Shown here: positions 7,772 through 16,147 of the stretch, piece by piece | How the letters are laid out: each line of letters opens with the position of its first letter | Position numbering within the stretch: the first letter of the stretch is position 1 | Assembly: GCA_025998755.1 (NCBI GenBank) | Contig: AP024674.1 | Span: forward strand, 496,001-560,000 | Direction of reading: 5' to 3' | Source: Armatimonadota bacterium | GTDB taxonomy: Bacteria; Armatimonadota; UBA5829; DSUL01 | DNA: 64,000 bases | The notes under the pieces: model-generated | Databases searched by the model: none | Seen by the model: only the letters and a program-made list of their open reading frames with translations | Told to the model about the DNA's origin: nothing | Translations under genes and position numbers: made by a program

Positions 7772-8980
7772 TCAATACATCAGGTAGCGTGCACGTTCGT
7801 CCAGCCAGCGATGCTCGTCCGGCGTCAGCCGGGCGTCCAGGTCCGCCGGAGTGGACGCAGGATTGTCCACCCATTCCCGCAGGAAGGTTCCTCCGGAAAG
7901 CAGGTCTATCGCCAGCCGCTCCGTCTCGTACTCATACGGGAAGACCCGCCAGATCTCGTAATCCGGATGCAGCGTCCGGACAGCCTTCAGAATGAGCGCC
8001 GCAATGCGATAGGGACGGAACTCCTCATGGCGGTAAAGATGCGTGTCCGTGTGGATCTGCAGCCCGGAACAGAGCTTCCCGGCGTGCTTGTGGAAAGTGG
8101 GTTCGAAGAAGCAGGGACGGATCAGGCATCCTTCCAGCCACTCGGGAGCCATCTCGCGCATCAGGTGCAGAATTCCGGCCATGTCTACGTCCGGCGCCCC
8201 CACTACTTCCAGTGATGTGGTCGTCCCTCTTCCTTCCGAGAGGGTGGTGCCCTCGAAAAGCACCGTCCCCGGAAAGCATCGCGCCATGTTGAGGCTGGAT
8301 GCGTTGGGGCTGGGGTTCACCCACGGAAGCTCCGCCAGCGGCCAGCCGAACCCCGGTGCCGCGTCGGGATCGTATCCCGATAGGGGTATGACTCTGAGCT
8401 GGATATCCAATCCTGCTGTGTCCGCGTACCAGCGGGCCAGCTCCCCCAGTGTCAGACCGTGGCGCATCAGAAGCGGACCGATGCCCACCATACTCTCCCA
8501 GCCTGGCTCCAGGATGCTGCCCTCAGCAGGGCGGCCTGCCGGGTTGGGGCGGTCCAGGATCCAGACGGGTTTGCCCGCCTGCGCACAGGCCTCCAGCATG
8601 TAGCAAGTGGTCGTCACGAATGTGTAGATTCGCGTGCCGATGTCCTGCAGGTCCACCAGCAGTATCTCAAAGGAGTCGAGCATCTGTGGGGTGGGGCGCC
8701 TGTGCTCCCCGTACAGGCTGAAGACCGGGATACCCAGGCGGGGGTCCACGTAGTCGGGGGACTCGATCATATTGTCCTGCTTGTCCCCGCGCATGCCGTG
8801 CTGCGGCCCGAAAGCGCAGGTGACCCTCAGCCCTTCGGCGCCAGCCAGAGCATCCAGGGTATGAGCTCCGTCCCTCGTCAGAGACGCCGGATGCCCCAGT
8901 ATTCCAATCCGTGTCCCACGCAACTCGGCAAGGGCCGCGTCGTCTTCCAGCAGATTGTCAATCCCGCATTTGACAGCCAA
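7772..8980 (-). CDS. namZ: Exo-beta-N-acetylmuramidase NamZ family (DUF1343)
   Basis: The 402-residue protein matches the DUF1343/NamZ family (GH171), in which Bacillus NamZ removes terminal MurNAc from peptidoglycan fragments. Conserved stretches are FGPQHGMRGDKQDN, GIPVFSLYGEHRRPT, LVDLQDIGTRIYTF, WILDRPNPAGR, PSPNASSL and the signature FEGTTLSEGRGTT. No signal peptide is seen, so it is probably cytoplasmic. The start is TTG at 8980, set by GGAGGG seven bases upstream. A second family member lies at 47341-48510 with similarity along the whole length, so this genome has at least two. It lies between a convergent permease and the ParB-like gene, whose terminator ends about 100 bases away. Confidence 0.88.
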   Translation of the reverse strand: MAVKCGIDNLLEDDAALAELRGTRIGILGHPASLTRDGAHTLDALAGAEGLRVTCAFGPQHGMRGDKQDNMIESPDYVDPRLGIPVFSLYGEHRRPTPQMLDSFEILLVDLQDIGTRIYTFVTTTCYMLEACAQAGKPVWILDRPNPAGRPAEGSILEPGWESMVGIGPLLMRHGLTLGELARWYADTAGLDIQLRVIPLSGYDPDAAPGFGWPLAELPWVNPSPNASSLNMARCFPGTVLFEGTTLSEGRGTTTSLEVVGAPDVDMAGILHLMREMAPEWLEGCLIRPCFFEPTFHKHAGKLCSGLQIHTDTHLYRHEEFRPYRIAALILKAVRTLHPDYEIWRVFPYEYETERLAIDLLSGGTFLREWVDNPASTPADLDARLTPDEHRWLDERARYLMY

Positions 8981-9082
8981 GTCTGTACCCTCCGCCTTCT
9001 TTGCGCTTCATCATGGCACAAAAGTAGAGCGTCCTACGCTACAGGGGTGTCCGAATGGGCAAGGCCCCGATCCCAAGAGCGC

Positions 9083-9114
9083 AAAAAAGCCCGCCCCCTG
9101 GGCGGGGGCGGGCT
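9083..9114 (-). terminator. Rho-independent terminator of the ParB-like gene
   Basis: Read on the minus strand, a 10-bp perfect GC stem (AGCCCGCCCC with GGGGCGGGCT) around a 7-base loop is followed at once by a run of six T. It lies 36 bases after the stop of the ParB-like gene. This is a textbook intrinsic terminator. Confidence 0.9.
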
Positions 9115-9149
9115 GGAGAGAGGACGACGATCATGCAGCTCTTCGCGCT

Positions 9150-10283
9150 TCAAACTTGGGAGAGTAATACTGGCATTTGTAGCTTCGCGAGGTTTCGCTT
9201 CGGCACCTCGGCTTCCGGAATGGGGATGTGCGTCTCGTCTATGGAACACATCTGATACTGCCGGTCGTAGTGGCCGCAATCATCGCAGCGCTTCATGACG
9301 CTCCAGCAGACGCTGCACCGCGGCGTATCCACCAGCTCGATGCGTCCGCACAGAGCGCAGTTGATGTAGATTTCGTGGAACTCCGAGGACTCCGACAGCA
9401 GGGACCGGAGCTTCGAGATAAAAGTCTTCAGCGTGTCGCTCAAAGCCGTTGCGCTCGCGAGCAGCGTGCTGCATTCCTCCCGCGACAGGAAGTCCACCAT
9501 GCGCGGGTCCATCTGGTCGTTCAGCGTGTCCATGGCCCGGCCGACGGCTGCCGCCTGCGACTGAGCGGTCTTGGGCTTGAAAGGACGCTTCTTCTGCGTG
9601 CCGCGCTCACGGGCCGTGCTGCGGATGATCTCCTCCGCAACGCGCAGTGGCACCCTGAGAAGAGCCTCTTTCTTGTCTGGGAAGTTGATGATCCCGTGGA
9701 CGAAGCGTTGAGTCTCTTCGATTGAGAGCCGTTCTTCCTTTATCTTCCGCGCCAGGCGCACCTGGCTGACAGGATCTTCGGAGAGGGCTTTCAAGACCAG
9801 AGCATGTCCTTCCCCGAACGGGTTGTCGCCGGGGCGGTCCACCATCTCGTCCAGAACGGCCTGAGGCAGGTCTAGGATCTCCAGGTGGCGCTTGATGGTG
9901 GCTTCCGCTTTGCCCAGCATTTTGGCCACCTGTTCCAGCGAATGCACCTCTAGCAGACCCTCGATGGCGCGCGCCCGCTCGACGGGGTTAAGATCCTCGC
10001 GCTGGAAGTTCTCCAGTAGCGCGTCGACCTTTGCGTCTTCTTCGCTGACCTCCCGAATGATGGCAGGGATCTCGGTCAGGCCGGCAAGGCGGCTTGCGCG
10101 ATATCGCCGCTCGCCCATAATGATCTTGTACTTGCCGTCCGGCAGCGGGCGGACGACAATGGGCTCCAGCACTCCTCTCTCTCGGATGGACTGGGCAAGC
10201 TCCTCCAGCGTCTCCTGGTAGAAGGTTTTCCGGGGCTGATCCTCGGTCGGAATGATGTCGTCCAGATTGAGATGTTGAAGCAT
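9150..10283 (-). CDS. ParB/Spo0J-like nuclease-fold protein with Cys-rich C-terminus
   Basis: The 377-residue protein has a ParB N-terminal CTP-binding fold (IVVRPLPDGKYKIIMGERRYRA, with the C-box GERRYRA at about residues 57-63) and a ParB helix-turn-helix (VAKMLGKAEATIKRHLEIL, about residues 118-136). Canonical ParB ends in a short dimerisation helix pair. Here the last 70 residues instead hold seven cysteines, as three CxxC pairs plus one (residues 309/312, 323/326, 333/336, 346), which look like zinc ribbons. No parA is adjacent and no parS palindrome was recognised. ATG at 10283 begins the conserved domain; a longer frame upstream is unsupported. It may be a chromosomal ParB, a Noc-like protein or a regulator using the ParB fold. 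Confidence 0.82.
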   Translation of the reverse strand: MLQHLNLDDIIPTEDQPRKTFYQETLEELAQSIRERGVLEPIVVRPLPDGKYKIIMGERRYRASRLAGLTEIPAIIREVSEEDAKVDALLENFQREDLNPVERARAIEGLLEVHSLEQVAKMLGKAEATIKRHLEILDLPQAVLDEMVDRPGDNPFGEGHALVLKALSEDPVSQVRLARKIKEERLSIEETQRFVHGIINFPDKKEALLRVPLRVAEEIIRSTARERGTQKKRPFKPKTAQSQAAAVGRAMDTLNDQMDPRMVDFLSREECSTLLASATALSDTLKTFISKLRSLLSESSEFHEIYINCALCGRIELVDTPRCSVCWSVMKRCDDCGHYDRQYQMCSIDETHIPIPEAEVPKRNLAKLQMPVLLSQV

Positions 10284-10424
10284 TAGGGGCAAGTCTCCGA
10301 CGCCACACGCGCTGTCGCGAGGGCGCAAGCAGCCGAAACGTTCTTCTCCATAGTGTTTCTTCCGTACGGAAAGGCCGGCTTGTGATGTGGAATGATCCAC
10401 GGTTCAATGTTCGGAGAGGTGAAG

Positions 10425-10455
10425 TTGGACAGGCATTCGCCCGAACACCTATAAT
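10425..10455 (+). promoter_or_regulatory. Candidate sigma-70 promoter of the LOG-family gene
   Basis: TATAAT at 10450-10455 is preceded by TTGGAC (10425-10430, spacer 19) or TGGACA (10426-10431, spacer 18). It lies 44 bases before the ATG at 10500, in the divergent gap with the ParB-like gene. Confidence 0.55.
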
Positions 10456-10499
10456 GCCGCCACGGGATCGAGTTGCGGCCTCCGCTTCCCTGAGAGAGG

Positions 10500-11366
10500 A
10501 TGCTTTCATATATGCCAGACAGTCACCGCAAGCCTAAGAAGGCATACCTGGATCCGGATTTTCTGCAGAGCCCGGACGCACGCGTCCTTCGGATTCTGGC
10601 CGAGTATCTCGGCCCACTGAGGAAGTTCCGGGACGAGAAGGTCAAGGATACCATCGTATTCTACGGTTCCGCCCGCACGCCGGACCCCGAGCACGCCCGG
10701 AAGGCTCTGGAGCGGGCACGCAGGCGGCTGCGTCAGCATCCCGAGGATGAGAAGCTGCGCCAGGAGCTGGAGCAAGCGGAGATCGGCGTGCAGATGTCCC
10801 GCTACTACGATGAAGCCCGCACGCTCGCGCGAATGCTGACGCAGTGGGCGCTTGCCCGGCCCGGGCCGTGGAACCGCTACCTGATCTGCTCCGGAGGCGG
10901 TCCGGGCATTATGGAGGCTGCCAACCGGGGAGCGGCAGAGGCGGGCGGAAAGACGGTGGGGTTGACCATCAGCCTACCGTTCGAGGAGCAGGGCAACTCC
11001 TACATCACCGAAAACCTGGCAATGGAGTTCCATTACTTCTTTATGCGGAAGTACTGGTTCGTCTATATGGCCCGGGCTCTCGTCATCTTTCCCGGCGGCT
11101 TTGGGACGCTGGACGAGATGATGGACCTGCTTACTCTGTTGCAGACGCGTAAAATCCGGCGCCGGCTGCCGGTTGTGATGTACGGCAGCGAATTCTGGAA
11201 TGAGGTGCTGAATCTTCAGGCGCTGGTCAAGTGGGGCACCATCAGTCCGCAGGATTTGGACTTGGTGCACTTCTGCGACGATCCGCAGTCGGCGTTCGAT
11301 CACCTGGTGGCTGCGTTGGAGGGAAAGGACCGCAAGCCTGTTCCAAGCCGTCCCGCGGTGGGCTAG
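10500..11366 (+). CDS. LOG-family Rossmann-fold nucleotide-binding protein (TIGR00730-type)
   Basis: Members with proven activity are cytokinin-riboside or nucleotide 5'-monophosphate phosphoribohydrolases, which release a base from an NMP. The two family signatures are present: SGGGPGIMEAANRGA (about residue 130) and FPGGFGTLDEMMDL (about residue 197). The 288-residue form carries an extra charged helical stretch between the first strand (IVFYGSARTPDP) and the nucleotide site, rich in R, E and Q and probably coiled coil. This places it in the longer group usually called lysine decarboxylase-like by old misannotation. The start is ATG at 10500 after GAGAGAGG; ATG at 10512 is an alternative. 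The gene converges with the GT4 gene, with only four bases between stops. Confidence 0.87.
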   Translation: MLSYMPDSHRKPKKAYLDPDFLQSPDARVLRILAEYLGPLRKFRDEKVKDTIVFYGSARTPDPEHARKALERARRRLRQHPEDEKLRQELEQAEIGVQMSRYYDEARTLARMLTQWALARPGPWNRYLICSGGGPGIMEAANRGAAEAGGKTVGLTISLPFEEQGNSYITENLAMEFHYFFMRKYWFVYMARALVIFPGGFGTLDEMMDLLTLLQTRKIRRRLPVVMYGSEFWNEVLNLQALVKWGTISPQDLDLVHFCDDPQSAFDHLVAALEGKDRKPVPSRPAVG

Positions 11367-11370
11367 GCGG

Positions 11371-12552
11371 CTATTTCAATCGGTTCTCCAGGTCGGAGAT
11401 GATGCCGTCCACTTTTGCCTCGAAAGCTCCGCGCGAGAACTTTTCAGCGCGTGCGATGGCGTTCCGACTGAGCGACGTCCGCAGTTGTGTGTCGCGGATC
11501 AGTTCCAGCGTGCGGCTTTTCAACTCGTCCGGGGTCTGCCAGAGGAAACCATCGGTGCCGCTGCGCACAATATCACGAATTCCTCCACCGCCGATCACCA
11601 CCGGCACGGCCCCAGAAGCCATCGCCTCCACGATGGTCATCCCGAATTGCTCGAACAGATCGGGCCGGGCCATTTCATCCTCTCCGGCTCCCGTGGCGTG
11701 CCAGTAAATGGCCGCGCGGCCGTAGAGCGGCAGAATCTCCTGAAAGCTGAGGTCCGTTACCACGTCGACCGGATATCCTTCGGCCAGCGCGCGCACCTCT
11801 TCCAAATATTGCTGATGATCCGGGCGGGGATGCGTTCCGCCGGCCACTACCAGTTTCCAATCCTGCAGCCCGGAGTCGCATAACTCCCGGAAGGCGCGCA
11901 CCATGACGGCATGTTTTTTGGTGGGGCCGGTGGCGTAGAAGCGTCCGGCTGTCAGGATGAGTTGCTCTTTGGGAAGAGGACTGCAGGCGGCGGTCTCCGC
12001 CGGAGGGTGCAGCACCTGGCAGTCCAATGACCACCGTCTGCGCACCCACTCCTGGACGAAGGAGCTGGGGCAGACCCGGACGTCCCAGCTTGCCAGCCGC
12101 GCCAGCTTGTCTCTATCCGCCCACCTTTCAGGCGACCCGTCGGACGAGATGCGGATGCTTTCGGCGGGATCGTAAGGAAACTGCACGAACAGCAGACCGG
12201 CCCGGGCGGGACACAACGGAGGGATAGAGCCTGTGATGTGCACCAGCAAGTCAGCTCCGCTTGCGAATGAGAAGGCGGTCCGCCCGCTGATGAACCGCGC
12301 AGCCCGTGGGGAAAGGCGGGACAGCTTCTTCAGTGCGGAAGTCCATTCTTGAGGAGTGCCCCGGAACCGGCACCCGGCGAGATTGACATTCAACACCCTT
12401 TCAAGGCGGGGAATGTCCGGGGCCGCGCCGCCCGTCAGTTCCACGTTCCAGCCCGCTCTCGCCAGTCTCTCAGCGATGACTGCGGTTACCTTCTCGCCAC
12501 CGCCTGCATAGTCCCAGTCCGGATTGTGGACGATTGCCCGGAGAGGTCTCAT
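11371..12552 (-). CDS. GT4-type glycosyltransferase (GT-B fold)
   Basis: The last gene of the glycan operon encodes a 393-residue retaining glycosyltransferase of the GT4 kind, probably working at the inner face of the membrane. The N-terminal domain opens with AIVHNPDWDYAGGGEKV (glycine-rich acceptor loop). The C-terminal donor domain has LILTAGRFYATGPTKKH and the family motif FEQFGMTIVEAMASGAVPVV, with the two glutamates expected in EX7E. It vaguely recalls Alg11-type mannosyltransferases in the first motif. Its ATG (12550-12552) overlaps the preceding stop in an ATGA arrangement, so translation is likely coupled. Upstream in-frame ATGs would lie inside the previous gene. Confidence 0.87.
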   Translation of the reverse strand: MRPLRAIVHNPDWDYAGGGEKVTAVIAERLARAGWNVELTGGAAPDIPRLERVLNVNLAGCRFRGTPQEWTSALKKLSRLSPRAARFISGRTAFSFASGADLLVHITGSIPPLCPARAGLLFVQFPYDPAESIRISSDGSPERWADRDKLARLASWDVRVCPSSFVQEWVRRRWSLDCQVLHPPAETAACSPLPKEQLILTAGRFYATGPTKKHAVMVRAFRELCDSGLQDWKLVVAGGTHPRPDHQQYLEEVRALAEGYPVDVVTDLSFQEILPLYGRAAIYWHATGAGEDEMARPDLFEQFGMTIVEAMASGAVPVVIGGGGIRDIVRSGTDGFLWQTPDELKSRTLELIRDTQLRTSLSRNAIARAEKFSRGAFEAKVDGIISDLENRLK

Positions 12553-14051
12553 CGGCTCACCGGCGCAAGAACCCGCTCCGCCCACTGCCGGTCGAAGCGG
12601 CATTCGCCTCCGTCCTGGTAGTATTGGCGGGCTGCCTCTTTTGCCGCTGCTGCCCATTCCTCAAGAGCGCCCGGGGAGGACAGCACCTCGTCTACCTTTT
12701 CCGGAAGATCATCGGGATGTGTGAACAGGGGGTCCCGGAAGCATTCAATGTCGCCAGTGTAGTACCATCCCTCCCGCCAGACAAAGAGAGCAGGCAATCC
12801 GCAGGCGGCGGCCGTCACCACCGCCCCACTGAACATCCCCGCAACAACCGAGCTAACCGCAAGATTATTCTCCAGGCTGGATCCCTGAGGCGAGAACTCC
12901 ACTTTGCCGGGGTAGCGCTCCAGGAGTTGCTGCCATCCTTCTCCGGTCTTGTTGTCGGGGTGGGGACGGATGATCACCCGGTCCAGGTTGCGGCATCGTT
13001 CCAGAGCGCGCTCAACCGCATCAGGGAACTCCCGGTTCTGCTCATGCATACCCAGCAGCTGCGAGCCGCGACGGGTATTCTGGTCTATAACCAGGAGCGT
13101 ACGCGGCTGGCGCTGCGGCCGCAGAGTGGGTAGCGCGTCATATAGCGACCCGGATGGCAGATAGTCTGCACACACTGCCTTCCGGGACGTGCGTTGCGCA
13201 ATCTCTGTATCCAGTCTTTTCGCGAAAGCTGCCGAGGCCGGACCAAAACATATGTAGCGGTCGGCCAGAATGGGAAACCAGGTGGGCGAGCAGATGACGC
13301 CGTGTTGGGTCGTCGTCACTGTCGTTGGGCGGTCCAGCTCACTTTCGGCAATGCTGGCTCCCAAGGGTGTGAAGTGGCAGCGCACGATGGCTGTCTCAAA
13401 CTCCAGAGTCTCCCTGAGTCTATGCCAGGCCCGTCGCACCGCTGCGATGCCGGCCATCGGATCGTAAGCTTCGTCGGATAGCTCAAGATCCCCCGGCAGT
13501 ATCTCCGCCATCTTGTGCCAATCTTCGTATGCGGTTAGGCGTCCCTGGGCGGCCATCACCCGCGCGGCCAGACTCCCGGTGGGAGGCGGCAGATCCATCA
13601 GAGTGACGCGATCCTCCCGTCCTGAACAGCGAACGGACTCTTGAATGTGAGCACGCTCTTCATCATTTCCGCATACCAGATAGAGCACAGACCGACCGGT
13701 TTCGGCCACGGCGCAAACGATCCGGGACATAAGCCGGTACTCTGTCTGGCGGTATCGGCACTCTCCCACAATCAGAACATCACAACGCGGCTTCGCCCCC
13801 GCGAAGGCAGCTTTCAGGGATGGATACCACCCGAAGAGGCCTGCCAAGAGGCGGGCACGGCGGGGTGGTGGAAGACAGCTCCGCGTCCCGTCTACGGGGT
13901 GGATGTGCGTTTCCAGAAGCGCAAAGTAGGGATACAGCCGTCTGCCTTCGGACGAGCCCCAGAGTTCCAACTGCGCCCTTGCAGCCAGAGCGGCAGTGGC
14001 TCCGGGAGGGTAGTGGAAGGCCCCGGGTGGGCTGCCGGCTGCTAAGTTCAC
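12549..14051 (-). CDS. Putative CMP-nonulosonate-dependent glycosyltransferase (GT-B, HP motif)
   Basis: The 500-residue protein shows no close match I can name, but has the layout of GT-B enzymes that use CMP-sugars. In the C-terminal half there is an HP motif in IIRPHPDNKTG (about residues 360-370) and a serine pair in LAVSSVVAGMFSG (residues 400-401), followed by CGLPALFVW. A QHG motif (TTTQHGVI, about 247-253) comes before. Bacterial sialyltransferases and Kdo transferases share HP and serine motifs for CMP binding. The gene overlaps the NeuB-type synthase by four bases (ATGA) and the GT4 gene likewise. Its position directly after CMP-nonulosonate synthesis supports the inferred donor. 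The acceptor is unknown, and activity is unproven. Confidence 0.6.
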   Translation of the reverse strand: MNLAAGSPPGAFHYPPGATAALAARAQLELWGSSEGRRLYPYFALLETHIHPVDGTRSCLPPPRRARLLAGLFGWYPSLKAAFAGAKPRCDVLIVGECRYRQTEYRLMSRIVCAVAETGRSVLYLVCGNDEERAHIQESVRCSGREDRVTLMDLPPPTGSLAARVMAAQGRLTAYEDWHKMAEILPGDLELSDEAYDPMAGIAAVRRAWHRLRETLEFETAIVRCHFTPLGASIAESELDRPTTVTTTQHGVICSPTWFPILADRYICFGPASAAFAKRLDTEIAQRTSRKAVCADYLPSGSLYDALPTLRPQRQPRTLLVIDQNTRRGSQLLGMHEQNREFPDAVERALERCRNLDRVIIRPHPDNKTGEGWQQLLERYPGKVEFSPQGSSLENNLAVSSVVAGMFSGAVVTAAACGLPALFVWREGWYYTGDIECFRDPLFTHPDDLPEKVDEVLSSPGALEEWAAAAKEAARQYYQDGGECRFDRQWAERVLAPVSR

Positions 14052-14923
14052 CGACCGGCTCTCCTGAGTTTCTGGCGGATCGGCAACTCGCTTTCGTACA
14101 CCCGTTTAACCCCATCCCCCAGCGCGGATTCGATCACCCGGATATCGCGGACCAGCCGCACCAGCCCGCCTGTCTCGACGGATGCGGCCTGGTCGGTGCC
14201 CCACATCGCCCGGTCCAGCGTAATGTGCCGTTCAACGAAGCAGGCTCCCAGAGTCACTGCAGCCAGAGTGGTTTGCAGACCCACCTCGTGGCCGGAGTAT
14301 CCCACGGGAACGTCAAACTCCGCCGCCAGTGTCTGGATCATCCGCAGGTTGAGCTCTTCCGGACGGCAGGGGTAGGTGCTGGTGGCGTGCGCCAGGAGCG
14401 TCCGGTCCCGCGGGAGCCAGCTTACGCACTCGCGAATCTCCTCCATCGTGGACATCCCGGTGGAAACGATAAGCGGCTTGCCCTTTGCCGCCGTGTATTC
14501 CACCAGAGGGCGGTCCGTAAGGGAAGCCGAGGCGATCTTATAACAGGGCGGGTCGAACTGCTCGATGAAATCCACGGAAGGTTCGTCCCAGCAGGAGGCA
14601 AACCACATGATCCCCTTCTGCCGGCAGTAGGAGTCTATCTCCCGGTATTCCTGTTCTCCAAATTCAACCCGGTGGCGGTACTCCAGGTAGGTGATCAGTC
14701 CCCAAGGAGTCTCCCGGGGAATGTCCCTCTGCTCCGGAGGAACGCACAGTTCCGGGGTGCGCTTCTGGAACTTGACGGCGTCGCACCCGGCCAGAGCCGC
14801 GGCATCAATCAGCTTCTTTGCAAGTTCCAGGTCACCGTTGTGATTTATGCCGATCTCCGCAATGATGAAGACCGGTTGCCCCGGACCTACCGGGCGGTCA
14901 CTTATGCTAACACAGCGAGCCAA
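14048..14923 (-). CDS. neuB: NeuB-family nonulosonate (sialic acid/Kdn-type) synthase lacking the SAF domain
   Basis: It condenses phosphoenolpyruvate with a mannosamine- or mannose-type sugar to make a nine-carbon nonulosonic acid or its 9-phosphate. The TIM-barrel motifs are clear: VFIIAEIGINHNGDLELA (about residue 18), DAVKFQKR, CYKIASASLTDRPL, VSTGMSTMEEI, VGYSGHEVG and VERHITLDRAMWGTDQAASVE with metal-ligand histidines. At 291 residues it ends just after the barrel. NeuB, LegI and PseI usually have about 340-350 residues with a C-terminal antifreeze-like SAF domain, and that is absent here. It overlaps the upstream fused gene by 17 bases and the downstream transferase by four. No UDP-GlcNAc 2-epimerase (NeuC) is near, which fits a mannose-6-phosphate substrate; that is inference. 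Confidence 0.87.
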   Translation of the reverse strand: MARCVSISDRPVGPGQPVFIIAEIGINHNGDLELAKKLIDAAALAGCDAVKFQKRTPELCVPPEQRDIPRETPWGLITYLEYRHRVEFGEQEYREIDSYCRQKGIMWFASCWDEPSVDFIEQFDPPCYKIASASLTDRPLVEYTAAKGKPLIVSTGMSTMEEIRECVSWLPRDRTLLAHATSTYPCRPEELNLRMIQTLAAEFDVPVGYSGHEVGLQTTLAAVTLGACFVERHITLDRAMWGTDQAASVETGGLVRLVRDIRVIESALGDGVKRVYESELPIRQKLRRAGR

Positions 14924-16097
14924 GCTGCCTCTCCCTCTGCTGCAGGATCAGATCGCACAGCTCCCGGATGGCTCCCTGTCCTCCGCGCTTCGACAGAACG
15001 AAACGCGCGGAAGGCTTCACATCCGGATGAGCGTCTGCCACCACCACCGGGCATCCCACGAAACGCAGGCACTCCAGGTCGTTCACGTCATTTCCCACGT
15101 AAACGGTCGACTCAGGCGGGATGCCCCTTTCCTCGAGCCATTTCTCAAGGGCGGCTAGCTTTCGTTCCACTCCCTGGAGACACTCCACCTTCAGCTTCCG
15201 GCAACGCGCCGCCACCACAGGATTCTCTTCGGACGAGAGCACCAGGATGTCCAGCCCCTGCCGCCGCAGTGCCACAATCCCCATTCCGTCTCCTCGGCTG
15301 CAGGCTACAGCCTCCCTGCCGTCCTCCATCACGTAGACGCGGTTGTCCGTCAACACTCCGTCGAAGTCCATCACCAGAGCCCGGACCGGGTCCGGCAAAG
15401 CCTGCATTTTGCGCAACTGGCCCCGCTGACGCATCAGGACTTCGGCTATCTCAACGTCCACTGGCTCGTCTATCTCCAGGCACCGTTCACCGTCCACCAC
15501 GTACAGCACTGTCTTGCCAAAGAACCGGTGCCTTGCGGCCAGGAATCCCTCCGTGCGCATCACGTAGACCGCTCCGGTCTCGCGATACTGGGGCTCCATC
15601 TCTTGCCTTCGCGGACGGAATGACTTGTCGTGATTGATGCCCTCGGCAGAGTTATCCGGCATGTTCCGCCATAGGAATGAGTGGAACGCGGCAACCGAAA
15701 GGCAACTGTCCGCGTTCTCCTCCAGCAGTTTCCGGACGCATCCATCTATGTCATCGCTGGTGGTGAGGGGGGATGTGCACTGCAGGAAAACCAGCAGATC
15801 CGGCCGGTAGGACTCATGCCGATCCAGATGCTCCAGCACGTGCAGAAGGGCCGACTCAGAAGACGCCCTGTCGCCACTGATCTCCTCGGGTCTCCAGACG
15901 ACCTCCGCCCCGTGCTTCTCGGAGACGATGGCGATCTCGGCGTCGTCCGTGGATACCACCACCCGGGAGACCGTTTCCGCCTGAAGCGCGGCCTCGATGG
16001 TCGAGGCGATTAGGGGCTTCCCTGCAAGCGGAAGAAGGTTCTTGCGCGGAACACTCTTCGATCCGCCCCGGGCGGGGATGATGGCCAGGTTTTCCAT
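14907..16097 (-). CDS. Fused CMP-nonulosonate cytidylyltransferase and HAD (KdsC-like) phosphatase
   Basis: Two enzymes lie in one 396-residue chain. Residues 1-228 are a CMP-sialate/Kdn synthetase: IPARGGSKSVPRKN (7-20), LQCTSPL (105-111), and the YRETGAVYVM and EIDEPVDVEIAE stretches. Residues 238-390 are a KdsC-type HAD phosphatase with nucleophile and acid/base aspartates in VMDFDGVLTDN (D244, D246), the LVLSSE motif, lysine in GVERKLAAL and the late aspartates in VGNDVNDLE. All HAD catalytic positions look intact, so it should hydrolyse the 9-phosphate before activation with CTP. Vertebrate CMAS has the same domain order. Next in the operon is the synthase. ATG at 16097 follows the gene for Wzt by 50 bases. 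Confidence 0.85.
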   Translation of the reverse strand: MENLAIIPARGGSKSVPRKNLLPLAGKPLIASTIEAALQAETVSRVVVSTDDAEIAIVSEKHGAEVVWRPEEISGDRASSESALLHVLEHLDRHESYRPDLLVFLQCTSPLTTSDDIDGCVRKLLEENADSCLSVAAFHSFLWRNMPDNSAEGINHDKSFRPRRQEMEPQYRETGAVYVMRTEGFLAARHRFFGKTVLYVVDGERCLEIDEPVDVEIAEVLMRQRGQLRKMQALPDPVRALVMDFDGVLTDNRVYVMEDGREAVACSRGDGMGIVALRRQGLDILVLSSEENPVVAARCRKLKVECLQGVERKLAALEKWLEERGIPPESTVYVGNDVNDLECLRFVGCPVVVADAHPDVKPSARFVLSKRGGQGAIRELCDLILQQRERQLGSLC

Positions 16098-16147
16098 TTT
16101 CAGTCGCTTGAATTCCTTTCTGTTCTTCAGGCAGCCGAAGTCCGCCC

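Noticed and set aside
10283-10500. Replication origin or parS cluster beside the ParB-like gene
   Set aside because: No repeated DnaA boxes or parS-like palindrome were recognised.
13820-15637. Plus-strand frame of 605 codons opposite the NeuB region
   Set aside because: Composition of a shadow; minus-strand genes have conserved catalytic motifs and coupled starts.
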